64,000 nt of DNA from positions 62,001 to 126,000 of the forward strand of contig NZ_PVTD01000011.1 of assembly GCF_003003255.1 (NCBI RefSeq). Reading direction: 5' to 3'. Below the pieces are notes generated by a model. It was not told where the DNA came from, ran no database searches, and was given only the letters and a program-made list of their open reading frames with translations. The DNA comes from Aliiruegeria haliotis (GTDB lineage: Bacteria; Pseudomonadota; Alphaproteobacteria; Rhodobacterales; Rhodobacteraceae). Both the position numbers and the translations under genes were made by a program. Below are positions 17,187-25,683 of the stretch, piece after piece; the first letter of the stretch is position 1, and each line of letters opens with the position of its first letter.

Positions 17187-19004
17187 CTAGAACGGGCGCA
17201 ACACCTTATGGCCGGGCTCCACCTCGTCATAGACGGAAGGCGCCGGCTCGTAGTCCAGCGGGAAGACCGGCGACGGGATCGGCTTGAAATTGAGCTCATG
17301 CTCCTTCTTGCGCTTGCGCGGGTCGGCCACAGGAACGGCCGAGAGAAGCGAGCGGGTGTACTCATGCTGCGGGTTCTCGAAGATCTGCTGCCGCGACCCG
17401 ATCTCCACGATACGGCCAAGGTACATTACGCCGACCATGTGGCTCACGCGTTCCACCACGGCCATGTCATGGGATATAAAGAGCAGCGATATCCCAAGCT
17501 CTGCCTGAAGCTCGATCAGCAGGTTGAGCACCTGTGCCTGGATCGACACATCCAGCGCGGAGACGGCCTCGTCGGCAATGATCAACTTCGGCCGGAGCGC
17601 GAGCGCGCGGGCGATTGCCACCCTCTGACGCTGCCCGCCCGACAACTCGTGCGGGAACCGGTTGAGAAAACTGCGTGGCAACTCCACCCGGTCGAAAAGC
17701 TCGGACACCTTGTCCTGCAACTGCCTGCGGCCCTTCGCGAGACCGAAGTTCAACAATGGCTCGGCGACCTGGTCGACAAGCCGCATCTGCGGATTCAGGG
17801 AGGCAAACGGGTCCTGGAACACCATCTGCATCTCCGCGCGAGCCTGGCGCAACTCGCTTTCCGGCATCGCCAGGATGTCCTGACCGTCGAGCCAGACCTC
17901 CCCGGCCTGCGGCTCCACCAGACGCAGGATCGACCGACCGCAGGAGGATTTCCCACAGCCCGACTCACCGACCAGCGACAGGGTTTCCCCTGCGTTCAAT
18001 GTGAAGGAGACGTCCTCGACCGCGTGAACATTCGCGACGGTCCGGCGAAACAACCCGCCCTTGACCGGGAACCGCGTCATCAGGTTGCGCACTTCCAGAA
18101 GCGGCTTGGCCGCCCCTTCGGTATGTGGCTTCGTCTCCACCGGGTCCTGCCCGAGGATCGCAAGCGGTTCCGGACGAGCTTTGCCAGTCATCCCGCCCAG
18201 CTTCGGCACGGCGGCCAGAAGCGCCTGGGTATAAGGATGCTGCGGCGCCTCGAATATCTGCTCGACCGGACCTTCCTCGACCTTGTTGCCCTGGTACATG
18301 ACCACCACACGATCGGCGACCTGGGCAACCACGGCCATGTCGTGGGTGATGAACAAGACCGCGGTACCGGTCTCGCGCTTCAACCGGTCGATCAGCGCCA
18401 AGATCTCCGCCTGGATTGTCACGTCGAGCGCCGTCGTCGGCTCGTCCGCGATCAATAGCCGCGGCTCGCAAGCCAGCGCCATCGCGATCATCACGCGCTG
18501 CCGCATGCCGCCTGACAACTCGTGCGGGTACTGGGTCAGGCGCCTCTCCGGCTCGGGAATGCGCACCCGCCGCAGCAGCTCCAGCGCCTGTGCCCTCGCC
18601 TCCGACCGGCTCAGCGCCTTGTGCACCCGCAGCCCTTCGGTGAGCTGCCGCTCGATGGTGAATACCGGGTTGAGTGCCGACATCGGCTCCTGGAAGATCA
18701 TTGCGATCTCGTTGCCGCGGATCGTCCGCATCAGGTCGCTGCCTGCCTCCGCGACGTTTTCCACGTCCCCCGACGGGCGGGCGAAATTCAGCGTGCCATT
18801 GGCGATCCGCCCACCGCCGAACTCGACCAGACGCATCAGCGAAAGGGAGGTGATCGACTTGCCCGACCCGCTTTCCCCGACCACGCAAACGGTCTCGCCT
18901 GCGGCGATGTGGAACGACACGTCCTCGACACCGACAACAAGCCCGTCGTTGGTATCGAACTCAACGCGGAGATTCTCAATGGAAACGAGTGTATCGTCGA
19001 GCAT
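17187..19004 (-). CDS. Fused two-domain ABC ATPase, oligopeptide/dipeptide type
   Basis: 605 residues with two complete nucleotide-binding domains. NBD1 has GESGSGKS, LSGGMRQRV and LLIADEPTTALD; NBD2 has GESGCGKS, LSGGQRQRV and LIIADEAVSALD (Ala for the usual Pro after DE). Each domain ends with the oligopeptide-type C-terminal motif region. The architecture equals GsiA/YejF-like DppD-DppF fusions of peptide, glutathione or nickel importers. ATG 19004 is chosen for its strong AAAGGAGAG. No permease or binding-protein gene is adjacent, so it is an orphan ATPase here; uraH lies 102 bp upstream on the same strand. Confidence 0.92.
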   Translation of the reverse strand: MLDDTLVSIENLRVEFDTNDGLVVGVEDVSFHIAAGETVCVVGESGSGKSITSLSLMRLVEFGGGRIANGTLNFARPSGDVENVAEAGSDLMRTIRGNEIAMIFQEPMSALNPVFTIERQLTEGLRVHKALSRSEARAQALELLRRVRIPEPERRLTQYPHELSGGMRQRVMIAMALACEPRLLIADEPTTALDVTIQAEILALIDRLKRETGTAVLFITHDMAVVAQVADRVVVMYQGNKVEEGPVEQIFEAPQHPYTQALLAAVPKLGGMTGKARPEPLAILGQDPVETKPHTEGAAKPLLEVRNLMTRFPVKGGLFRRTVANVHAVEDVSFTLNAGETLSLVGESGCGKSSCGRSILRLVEPQAGEVWLDGQDILAMPESELRQARAEMQMVFQDPFASLNPQMRLVDQVAEPLLNFGLAKGRRQLQDKVSELFDRVELPRSFLNRFPHELSGGQRQRVAIARALALRPKLIIADEAVSALDVSIQAQVLNLLIELQAELGISLLFISHDMAVVERVSHMVGVMYLGRIVEIGSRQQIFENPQHEYTRSLLSAVPVADPRKRKKEHELNFKPIPSPVFPLDYEPAPSVYDEVEPGHKVLRPF

Positions 19005-19106
19005 GGTCTCTCCTTTTGGTCGCCCCGATCCTGGCGGGCGCATGCCAGGGTTGCGAGGGCGGGCGGGCCGATGCGCCTGCGCGAGGTCCGCCTGCCCGAA
19101 ATTCAG

Positions 19107-19460
19107 TCAACTACCACGGTAGGTCGAATAGCCATATGGCGACAAGAGCAGCGGCACGTGGTAGTGGTCGTCCGCCGCCATGCCAAACCGAATTGGAACC
19201 TCGTCCAGAAACAGCGGTTCATCGCCCCCCTGCCCCGTCCGCCGCAAGTAGTCCCCGGCATGGAAGATCAACTCGTAGGTTCCGGTTTGAAACCTGTCTT
19301 CGGACAAAATCGCCGCTTCCGTCCGGCCATCCGCATTGGTGACCGCTTCCGCGATCTTGCGGTGCGAATTTCCCGTGACACGGTAGAGCGTGATCGCAAT
19401 CCCCTCGGCGGGCCGGCCCAAGGCGGTGTCCAGGACATGCGTCGTCAGATACCCTGCCAT
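19107..19460 (-). CDS. uraH: 5-hydroxyisourate hydrolase (transthyretin-like)
   Basis: 117-residue homotetrameric enzyme of the ureide pathway, hydrolysing 5-hydroxyisourate to OHCU. Conserved elements are the N-terminal GYLTTHVLDTALGRPA, the internal TNADGRTEA and the C-terminal YHVPLLLSPYGYSTYRGS, ending with the family YRGS tetrapeptide. ATG 19460 has GGAGG nine bases upstream and gives the standard length; ATG 19466 is only three bases from it. No OHCU decarboxylase or urate oxidase gene is in the window. Confidence 0.93.
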   Translation of the reverse strand: MAGYLTTHVLDTALGRPAEGIAITLYRVTGNSHRKIAEAVTNADGRTEAAILSEDRFQTGTYELIFHAGDYLRRTGQGGDEPLFLDEVPIRFGMAADDHYHVPLLLSPYGYSTYRGS

Positions 19461-19860
19461 TGCCATCTCCCTCCGGACGGTTCCAAGTCGCGATTCCGCT
19501 CCATGAAGGCGGGAAAGCGCCGCGATCGCAAGACATGACTTGGCGCCACCGAGCAGAAACGGCGTCCCCATGGCCCGGCGGCGCGAGGATCGCCCTGCAA
19601 ATCGTGCCGAACGACGAAGAAGGCAGCGGGATTACCTGCCGCTTCGCCACGCGGCGTCCAGAGCCTTCGCCCATTCGGAGATGGGCACGAAGCAAGCAGC
19701 CCAGGCGGGAATACCCAACGTTCATCCAAAAACCCGGTACGGCGGGCTCACGCCGCTCCATGCTCCCGGTCTCTTTGCTGCGGTCGTCCGGATCGCAATA
19801 GTGTTCACCATGAGGTATTCACCTATCCCGATCCTTGGAACGCCTTGCTCGACGGCCCAC
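19461..19860. other. Non-coding stretch upstream of uraH
   Basis: About 400 bases between uraH and the TRAP operon terminator. Open frames here on both strands show no recognisable domain and no convincing ribosome site. It presumably holds the uraH promoter, which I could not pinpoint. Confidence 0.5.
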
Positions 19861-19888
19861 AAAAAAAGGGGCGCAGCCCGCCCCTTTC
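19861..19888 (-). terminator. Rho-independent terminator of the TRAP operon
   Basis: Read on the minus strand, a 9-bp GC-rich stem (AAAGGGGCG with CGCCCCTTT) and a 5-base loop (ggctg) are followed by a run of T. It lies about 50 bp beyond the dctM-like stop. The complementary strand has a poorer T-tract (TTTCTT), so the minus direction is the intended one. Confidence 0.85.
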
Positions 19889-19938
19889 TTGGTTTCAGCA
19901 AATGCACTGCCGGTCGCAGGCGCGCCCGGCAACTCCTG

Positions 19939-21387
19939 CTAGTTTCCGTAGGCCACCGATGGCAACCATGTGGTCAGGGCCGGGTATTGGAACACGATCA
20001 GCAGGCCCAGCAACTGAAGCAGCACGAACGGAACCACTCCCTTGTAGATGTGCGCCAAGGTGACACCCGGCGGGCAGACTCCTTTCAGATAGAAAAGGGC
20101 AAAGCCCACCGGTGGCGTCAGGAATGACGTCTGCAACGTCACCGCGACCAGGATGGCAAACCAGACGACAGATGGATCACGGACCACGTCATAGCCCGGC
20201 ACCGCCAGTTCCAGCCCCTGAATGATCGGCAGCATCAGCGGCATGATGATGATGGTGATCTCGATCCAGTCGAGCAGGAAGCCCAGCAGGAAGACGATGA
20301 ACAGGATGAACACCACGATCATGTATGGGTTCTGGAACGTGGAGAGCACGAGGTCCTGCACGATCTCGTCACCACCGTAGCGGCGCAGGATGAACGCGAA
20401 GAAGTTGGCCGCCAGGAAGATCCCCACGATGTAGCCGGACGTGTTGAGCGTCGACCGACTCACTTCCTTCAGGACCTTGTAGTTCAGCTTCCCGTTGAAG
20501 AGCGCAAGCAATGTGGCGCCGAAGGCTCCAAGGCCGGAGGCCTCGGTGGGCGTCGCGAACCCCGCGAAAATCGACCCGAGCACCAGCAGGATCAGGAACA
20601 TCGGCGGCACGACCGCCAGCAGCACTTCCTTCACCACCGGCCAGCCGACATGTTCGGATTTCTCCGGCGCCGGCATCGAGCCGGGAGAGATCAGGCCATA
20701 GATCACGATGAAGACGATGTAGAGCGCACCAAGGATCAACCCGGGGAACAGCGCCCCCATGAATAGGTCGCCAAGCGAAATAGCCAGCTGATCCGACATG
20801 ATCACGAGCATGATCGATGGTGGTATCAGGATGCCAAGCGTTCCGGCCGATGCAATGGTTCCGGTGGCGATCGGCTTGGAGTAGTTCTGCGCCATCATCG
20901 AGGGCAAGGCCATCACGCCCAGCAGCGTCACCGAGGCCCCGATCACACCGGTCGATGCGGCCAGGATGATCCCGATCAGCAGCACGGTCAGCGACAGCCC
21001 CCCCTTGAGGCCGCCAAAGAGCTTCTGCATCGACTGCATCATCCGCTGTGCGACGCCGGACTGGTCCAGCATGAGCCCCATGAAGATGAACATCGGCAAC
21101 GCCACCAGAACAGGGTTCTTGACGGTGGATCCAAAGATCCGCCCCGATAGTGCAGCGAGCTTTCGGTAGTCGATACCGACACGGTCGAACTCGATGATCT
21201 CCTTGAACATCGAGCGGTGCGGATCGAGGAAGATCTCGGCGATCAGCACGAAGATCAGGCTGACCCCGACAAGCGCGTAGGCAACCGGGATGCCCCGGAA
21301 CAGGAAGAAGATGAAGACGAGGAACATCGCCGCCACGGCAAGCTCATTGAGCGACAGCACATGGCCGATGACTTCAAGAATGCCCAT
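19939..21387 (-). CDS. TRAP transporter large permease (DctM family)
   Basis: 482-residue DctM subunit, the sodium-coupled translocation channel. It is hydrophobic throughout with the family motifs SILIPPS-like (LGILIPPSIMLVIM), FIFMGLMLDQSG and FLTPPVGFALFYLKG. The extended form with long loops near residues 210-260 matches the mannitol/chloroaromatic (FcbT3-like) cluster. It starts 3 bp after the small permease gene stop, and its transcript should end at the terminator at 19861-19888. Confidence 0.95.
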   Translation of the reverse strand: MGILEVIGHVLSLNELAVAAMFLVFIFFLFRGIPVAYALVGVSLIFVLIAEIFLDPHRSMFKEIIEFDRVGIDYRKLAALSGRIFGSTVKNPVLVALPMFIFMGLMLDQSGVAQRMMQSMQKLFGGLKGGLSLTVLLIGIILAASTGVIGASVTLLGVMALPSMMAQNYSKPIATGTIASAGTLGILIPPSIMLVIMSDQLAISLGDLFMGALFPGLILGALYIVFIVIYGLISPGSMPAPEKSEHVGWPVVKEVLLAVVPPMFLILLVLGSIFAGFATPTEASGLGAFGATLLALFNGKLNYKVLKEVSRSTLNTSGYIVGIFLAANFFAFILRRYGGDEIVQDLVLSTFQNPYMIVVFILFIVFLLGFLLDWIEITIIIMPLMLPIIQGLELAVPGYDVVRDPSVVWFAILVAVTLQTSFLTPPVGFALFYLKGVCPPGVTLAHIYKGVVPFVLLQLLGLLIVFQYPALTTWLPSVAYGN

Positions 21388-21390
21388 GTG

Positions 21391-22191
21391 TCAGGCCTCC
21401 CCACGGTCGCGCAACCGCGCGATACCGATCATGAGAATGGTCAGCACCAGGGAGATGATGACGGTATATTCGATTTCCTGCGTGCCGATCTCGACCTCGC
21501 CAAAAACGGGTTGCTTGGTGATTGCGCGGTCCTTCACCTCATCGGGCGAGGTTGTCAGGCGCGTGAACCACCAAAGCGCGTAGAAGACGCAGAGATTCAC
21601 GGCGTACATCGTCGACGGGAAGGCATAGAGCAGGCGCTTCCAGCGAACCGGTTTCGTCAGCCGTTTCAGCAACCGGATGTAGGCCGACCATGTGGCTATG
21701 GCGATCAGGATGAACGCAAGGTTCATCAGGATCTTCAGGATCCATAGGTTGTGCAGGCCGTTCGGGCTGTCCGATCCCTCTCCGGCTGCAACCGAGGAGA
21801 TCGCATAGTGCAGCGTCAGGTCCCAGCACAGGATGACAAAGGGCAGGAACAGCCAGACGAGACCGAATATCTCGATCCGTGTCTGCTTGTCCGGCTTGTA
21901 ATTGTCGAAAAGGATATCGACCCGCACGTGGCTGTTGGTCGTGACCGCGTAGGCCACGCCGGTCAGCACCGCGATGCCGTAAAGCCACCACTGTAGGTCG
22001 TCGAGCCAGGCCTGGTTCATGCCCGACGCGCGCAGAACGACCTGGGAGCAGATCGCGACCATTAGGATCGGGAACAGCCAGGCGACGACATTGGAAATGC
22101 CGACAACGAGCCGGTCGCCCCTGTTGTGTTCGGCGCGGCCAATCTCGCCCGGATCGTACAAGGCAACGACGGCGTCTTCCGGTTCCGACAT
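21391..22191 (-). CDS. TRAP transporter small permease (DctQ family)
   Basis: 266-residue DctQ-type subunit with four predicted membrane helices: VVAWLFPILMVAICSQVVL, WWLYGIAVLTGVAYAV, the WLFLPFVILCWDLTLHY region, and a C-terminal TVIISLVLTILMIGIARL. The extra C-terminal helix and large size are typical of DctQ subunits paired with FcbT/TakP-like systems. The start at 22191 (MSEPEDAV) is preceded by CGAGAGATTCTC. It is sandwiched between the binding-protein and large-permease genes. Confidence 0.9.
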   Translation of the reverse strand: MSEPEDAVVALYDPGEIGRAEHNRGDRLVVGISNVVAWLFPILMVAICSQVVLRASGMNQAWLDDLQWWLYGIAVLTGVAYAVTTNSHVRVDILFDNYKPDKQTRIEIFGLVWLFLPFVILCWDLTLHYAISSVAAGEGSDSPNGLHNLWILKILMNLAFILIAIATWSAYIRLLKRLTKPVRWKRLLYAFPSTMYAVNLCVFYALWWFTRLTTSPDEVKDRAITKQPVFGEVEIGTQEIEYTVIISLVLTILMIGIARLRDRGEA

Positions 22192-22301
22192 GAGAATCTC
22201 TCGATTTCGATGGAGTGATTGATGTGGTCGCCAAAGGGCGGTCCACACCGCAGGCGGGACAGGGCCTGTCGGCCCTGCCCCGGTATCGTGTCAGCCGTGC
22301 A

Positions 22302-23351
22302 TCAGTTGCGCGGACGCGGCAGGTAGATCGTGTCGCCCCAGACCTTGTAGCCGGCGCGGAACTCCTGAAGGTCATCCCAGACCTCCTTGAAGTAGGCGTC
22401 TTCGGCAGCCAGCTCGGCGGCAACTTCGTTCCAGGCACCCTCGAACGTGGCGAGCTGCTCGGGCGTCCAGGACTTAATCGTCACGCCGTTGTTCTCTGCA
22501 TTGTCCACCATCGCGGCGAAGTTCTTGGCTTCACCCTCGGCGTAGTTGGTGGTGATGTTGGCCAGACAGGCAACCTCGATCTGCTTCTGGGCGCGCTCGT
22601 CCAGACCTTCCCAGACGTCCTTGTTGACCAGCAATTCGAACATCGTCGCAGGCTGGTGCCAGCCCGGGAAGTAGTTGTACTTGGCAATCTGGTGGAAACC
22701 GAGCCGCGCATCGATCAGCGGCATGGAGAACTCAGTCGCGTCGATGGCGCCGCGTTCCAGGGCCGGGAAGATGTCGCCGCCCGCCAGCAGGGAGGTCGAA
22801 ACGCCAAGACGTTGCATGACTTCGGCACCCAGGCCGAAGAAGCGCATGTTCAGACCCTCCAGGTCTTCCAGCGAACCGATTTCATTCTTGAACCAGCCGG
22901 ACGTCTCCGGAGCGATGATGCCGCAGGGCGTGACGTGAACGTCGTAGCCGTTGTCGTCATACATTTTCTGGAACAGGGCATGGCCATCGTCATAGAGCAT
23001 CCATGCAAGGAACTCGCCGGCTTCCGGACCGAAGGGAACGGCCGCGAAAAGCGACGCGGCGGTGATCTTGCCCTGCCAGTATCCGGAGGTCGTGTAGGCG
23101 GCATCGACCGAACCGTTGGAAACGGCGTCGAGCGCTTCGAGGGTCGGCACAAGCTCGCCGGGATCGAAATGCTCGAACTCGACCGCCTCGGAGATGCCGT
23201 TGATCTTCTCCACGAAGTCGATGGCCGCGGTGCCCAGAATCGGCAGGTTCTTCCCGAAGGCCGAGGTCATTTCGAGCGTTTCCTGCGCGCTCGCCGCGCC
23301 GGATACCGCCATGGATGCGCCGGCCACAAGGCCGAAGAGTTTAGTGTTCAT
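22302..23351 (-). CDS. TRAP transporter substrate-binding protein (DctP, TakP/FcbT-like)
   Basis: 349-residue periplasmic binding protein with signal peptide MNTKLFGLVAGASMAVSGAASAQ. The region GGDIFPALERGAIDATEFSMP is the DctP-family signature and GWHQPATMFELLVNK resembles the keto-acid binding TakP group. The ligand is probably a 2-oxo or hydroxy acid, by family only. The adjacent sugar-acid genes make a C4-C6 aldonate plausible. RBS GGAGGACAAC precedes the start. A palindrome (23375-23399) lies in the leader. Confidence 0.92.
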   Translation of the reverse strand: MNTKLFGLVAGASMAVSGAASAQETLEMTSAFGKNLPILGTAAIDFVEKINGISEAVEFEHFDPGELVPTLEALDAVSNGSVDAAYTTSGYWQGKITAASLFAAVPFGPEAGEFLAWMLYDDGHALFQKMYDDNGYDVHVTPCGIIAPETSGWFKNEIGSLEDLEGLNMRFFGLGAEVMQRLGVSTSLLAGGDIFPALERGAIDATEFSMPLIDARLGFHQIAKYNYFPGWHQPATMFELLVNKDVWEGLDERAQKQIEVACLANITTNYAEGEAKNFAAMVDNAENNGVTIKSWTPEQLATFEGAWNEVAAELAAEDAYFKEVWDDLQEFRAGYKVWGDTIYLPRPRN

Positions 23352-23374
23352 GTTGTCCTCCCAAAGTTTCCCGG

Positions 23375-23399
23375 TATTGGTTCATTATTATTACCAATA
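23375..23399. promoter_or_regulatory. Inverted repeat in TRAP operon leader, candidate operator
   Basis: Perfect arms TATTGGT (23375-23381) and ACCAATA (23393-23399) are separated by an 11-base AT-rich spacer, 24-48 bases upstream of the TRAP binding-protein start. The arms contain TGGT/ACCA, the half-site type bound by many FadR-subfamily GntR proteins. The only regulator gene nearby is the FCD-type GntR just upstream. It could alternatively act as an mRNA hairpin. Confidence 0.5.
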
Positions 23400-23603
23400 G
23401 CGGCATTTCTGCCCGTCCCTCGGACAGAATTTCAATACCCACAAACACGGAGCAACCTCTTTCGGGTCACTATGGCCAATGCCTGTGGACAAAATCCTCC
23501 CTTTTCGAAATGCCCGATCGGGCACTTTCTCCCGGTTTGCATGGTCCTCGCATGGGGCCACATGTCAACACCCGTCGGCGACTGCACCACTGATTCGGGC
23601 CGT

Positions 23604-24278
23604 TCAGATATGCCTGAGACCGTGGCGGCGCAGCAGATCGGTGATCAGAACGCGCGCCTGACGACGGTGATCGCGGTGCAATTGGCCAGCGGCCTCGGCA
23701 TCACACCGCAGGATCGCATCGCAGACCGCCCGGTGCGCCGCGTTTGAATCCGACGGCGCCGGACGCAACCAGAGCGTGACGGCACGAGCGCGCCGCACCT
23801 GGTCGCTGTACATGTCGAAGATCATCTCCGCGCGCTTGTTGTGTCCAAGCAGGATCAGCGCCCTGTGAAACGCCTCGTCGGCTGCGGCCCAGGCCTCCCG
23901 GTCCTCGGCCTCAAGGGCAGCGTCCATTTGGGCCATTGCCTCTTCAAGCGCCCGAACCTCTTCCGCGGAATGACCGGCATCGGCCGCCTTCTCGGCGCAC
24001 ATACCCTCGATCTCCGTCAGGATCTCGTAGATTTCCTCCATATCCTCCGGAGAGATCGGCGTGATCCGGACGCCGTGCCGCGGCCGGACTTCCAGCAGCC
24101 CCTGGCTCTCGAGCCGCAGGGCCGCTTCCCGAACAGGCGTCCGCGACATGCCGAGGATCTCGGCCAGTTCGGCTTCGAGATAGGTCGATCCCGGCATCAG
24201 GTCCCCGGCAAAGATCATCTCTCGCAGGGTGTCCTGTGCCTTGGCTGTGTTCGACTTCGGTCGCGGCGCGTCGCTCAT
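23604..24278 (-). CDS. GntR-family regulator with FCD domain
   Basis: 224 residues: an N-terminal winged helix (ELAEILGMSRTPVREAALRLESQGLLEVRPRHGVRI) and a C-terminal all-helical FCD ligand domain. Likely metal/ligand residues are in AADEAFHRALI, SNAAHRAV and HRDHRRQ. Such FadR/VanR-subfamily proteins usually repress organic-acid catabolic operons and are released by the acid or an intermediate. Its start overlaps the dehydrogenase stop (ATGA), and the TRAP operon lies downstream, so it is the probable local regulator. Confidence 0.92.
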   Translation of the reverse strand: MSDAPRPKSNTAKAQDTLREMIFAGDLMPGSTYLEAELAEILGMSRTPVREAALRLESQGLLEVRPRHGVRITPISPEDMEEIYEILTEIEGMCAEKAADAGHSAEEVRALEEAMAQMDAALEAEDREAWAAADEAFHRALILLGHNKRAEMIFDMYSDQVRRARAVTLWLRPAPSDSNAAHRAVCDAILRCDAEAAGQLHRDHRRQARVLITDLLRRHGLRHI

Positions 24279-25294
24279 GGGCTCACATCCTGTCTGCTCC
24301 CGGCCTGGTCGGAAGCGTATATTGCCTCCTCCATCTCGATGACCTTCAGGTAGTCACGGGCACGGTTCTCCAGCTCTCCTTCGCCCCTCATGAACTTGGC
24401 GACATGATCGCAGAGCATGAAGACGCAGTCACCGCCAAAGGGATGCCCGACATAGGGCTCCATCAGCACCGTTTCCTCCATCGCATGAAACTTCCGCAAC
24501 CAGACGGAGCCATCGCCATGCAGACTCAGCGTCCCTTCGGTGCCCTCGATCAACCCTTCACCCATTGTCATCCTGTGATTCTCGGCCTTGTGGTCCAGCA
24601 ATCGGTTGCCATCGAAGATCGACCGTACCCCGTTGCCGTGATCGAAGAGAATATAGCCTGCATCCTCTCCCGCAATGACCGGGTTCATTTTTCTGAGATC
24701 GGCATAGACCGAGTGTACGGGCCCCATCAGGTACCGGAACGTGTCCACCCAATGCACCGCGGTCTCCCGCACCAGGAACTTCTCCATGGTCTGGAAATAG
24801 GGCTGGCGGTCCAGATAGGCCTCCGGCCCTTGCCCGTCTCCGGGCCGCAGCCGGAAGGTGCATTGCAGGACCGTGCCGATATCGCCACGGTCCATTGCCG
24901 CTTTCATCACCCGGTACCAGGGCTGCCAGCGGAAATTCTCATGCACCACGAGGTTGGCGCCCGCCGCCTCGGCGACCTCGGTCACCTCGATCGCCTCTTC
25001 GTGGCTGGTGCAGAAGGGCTTCTGGCACACGATCATACGGCAACCGGCGTCGATCGCGTCCTGAACGGCCTGCTTGTGGGTCGGCGGGTTGGTCGCGATG
25101 TCCACGATATCGGGCACACCGGCCGTCTCGAACAGCTCTACAAGACTGCCAAACGCGGGAAACCCCGTTGCCTCGGCCTTGGCCACCGTCCGGTTCGCCA
25201 CGCCAATCAACGTCACGTCGTCCATTCGGTCCCAGGCTTCGTGGTGGAACCCCGCGAAGTATCCAGCGCCGAGAACGGCTGCGGTCATGGCCAT
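24275..25294 (-). CDS. Gfo/Idh/MocA-family oxidoreductase
   Basis: 339-residue NAD(P)-dependent dehydrogenase. It has the Rossmann start TAAVLGAGYFAGFHHEAW, IVDIATNPPTH and the catalytic-lysine motif VCQKPF (Lys92), then a C-terminal substrate domain including VRETAVHWVDTFRYLMG, where the His is a probable catalytic residue. The family oxidises sugars, inositols and sugar acids. It diverges from the ABM gene across a 98-bp intergenic region and overlaps gntR downstream. Together with the OtnK/OtnC genes it could supply the oxidation step of an aldonate pathway; that is inference. Confidence 0.9.
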   Translation of the reverse strand: MAMTAAVLGAGYFAGFHHEAWDRMDDVTLIGVANRTVAKAEATGFPAFGSLVELFETAGVPDIVDIATNPPTHKQAVQDAIDAGCRMIVCQKPFCTSHEEAIEVTEVAEAAGANLVVHENFRWQPWYRVMKAAMDRGDIGTVLQCTFRLRPGDGQGPEAYLDRQPYFQTMEKFLVRETAVHWVDTFRYLMGPVHSVYADLRKMNPVIAGEDAGYILFDHGNGVRSIFDGNRLLDHKAENHRMTMGEGLIEGTEGTLSLHGDGSVWLRKFHAMEETVLMEPYVGHPFGGDCVFMLCDHVAKFMRGEGELENRARDYLKVIEMEEAIYASDQAGSRQDVSP

Positions 25295-25320
25295 GGTAAT
25301 TTCCCTCTTGATGCGGCTTG

Positions 25321-25340
25321 CGTATTTATCAACGCATACG
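25321..25340. promoter_or_regulatory. Inverted repeat between divergent genes, candidate operator
   Basis: Arms CGTAT (25321-25325) and ATACG (25336-25340) with a 10-base spacer lie in the 98-bp divergent region between the Gfo/Idh and ABM genes. A larger imperfect dyad (CTTGC near 25317 and GCAAG near 25349) surrounds it. Position suits a regulator controlling both directions. Confidence 0.35.
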
Positions 25341-25392
25341 TAAAGTATTGCAAGCCCCGCTGGCGGGGCAGCCTGTCGAGGGAGGAACCGGC

Positions 25393-25683
25393 ATGTTCGC
25401 AGTCACCGTCATCTTCCGCACCGCACCGGGCGCGATGGAAGCCTTCCTGCCCCTGATGCGCGCCAACGCGGCCACGTCGCTAGCGGAAGAACCGGGGTGC
25501 CGGGTCTTTGATGTCTGCACCGACCCGTCGCGACCGGACGAGGTCTTCCTCTACGAGATCTACGATAGCGAGGAGGCGTTTCAAATCCACCTGAAATCCG
25601 CGCATTTCCTCGAATTCGATGCGAGTGTCGCGGCGATGGTGGTGAAGAAAACCGTCGCGACCTATCGGGAGGTTGCCCGATGA
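25393..25683 (+). CDS. ABM-domain protein (putative quinol monooxygenase)
   Basis: 96-residue ferredoxin-fold dimer of the antibiotic-biosynthesis-monooxygenase family. It begins MFAVTVIFRTAPGAMEAF and contains PGCRVFDVCTD, FLYEIYDSEEAFQIHLKSAHF, the usual family pattern with a central His. Characterised relatives (YgiN, LsrG) act on quinols or phospho-AI-2, but many catabolic-operon members have no known activity. GGAGGAACCGGC precedes the start. Its stop overlaps the MBL-fold gene start (ATGA). Confidence 0.88.
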   Translation: MFAVTVIFRTAPGAMEAFLPLMRANAATSLAEEPGCRVFDVCTDPSRPDEVFLYEIYDSEEAFQIHLKSAHFLEFDASVAAMVVKKTVATYREVAR

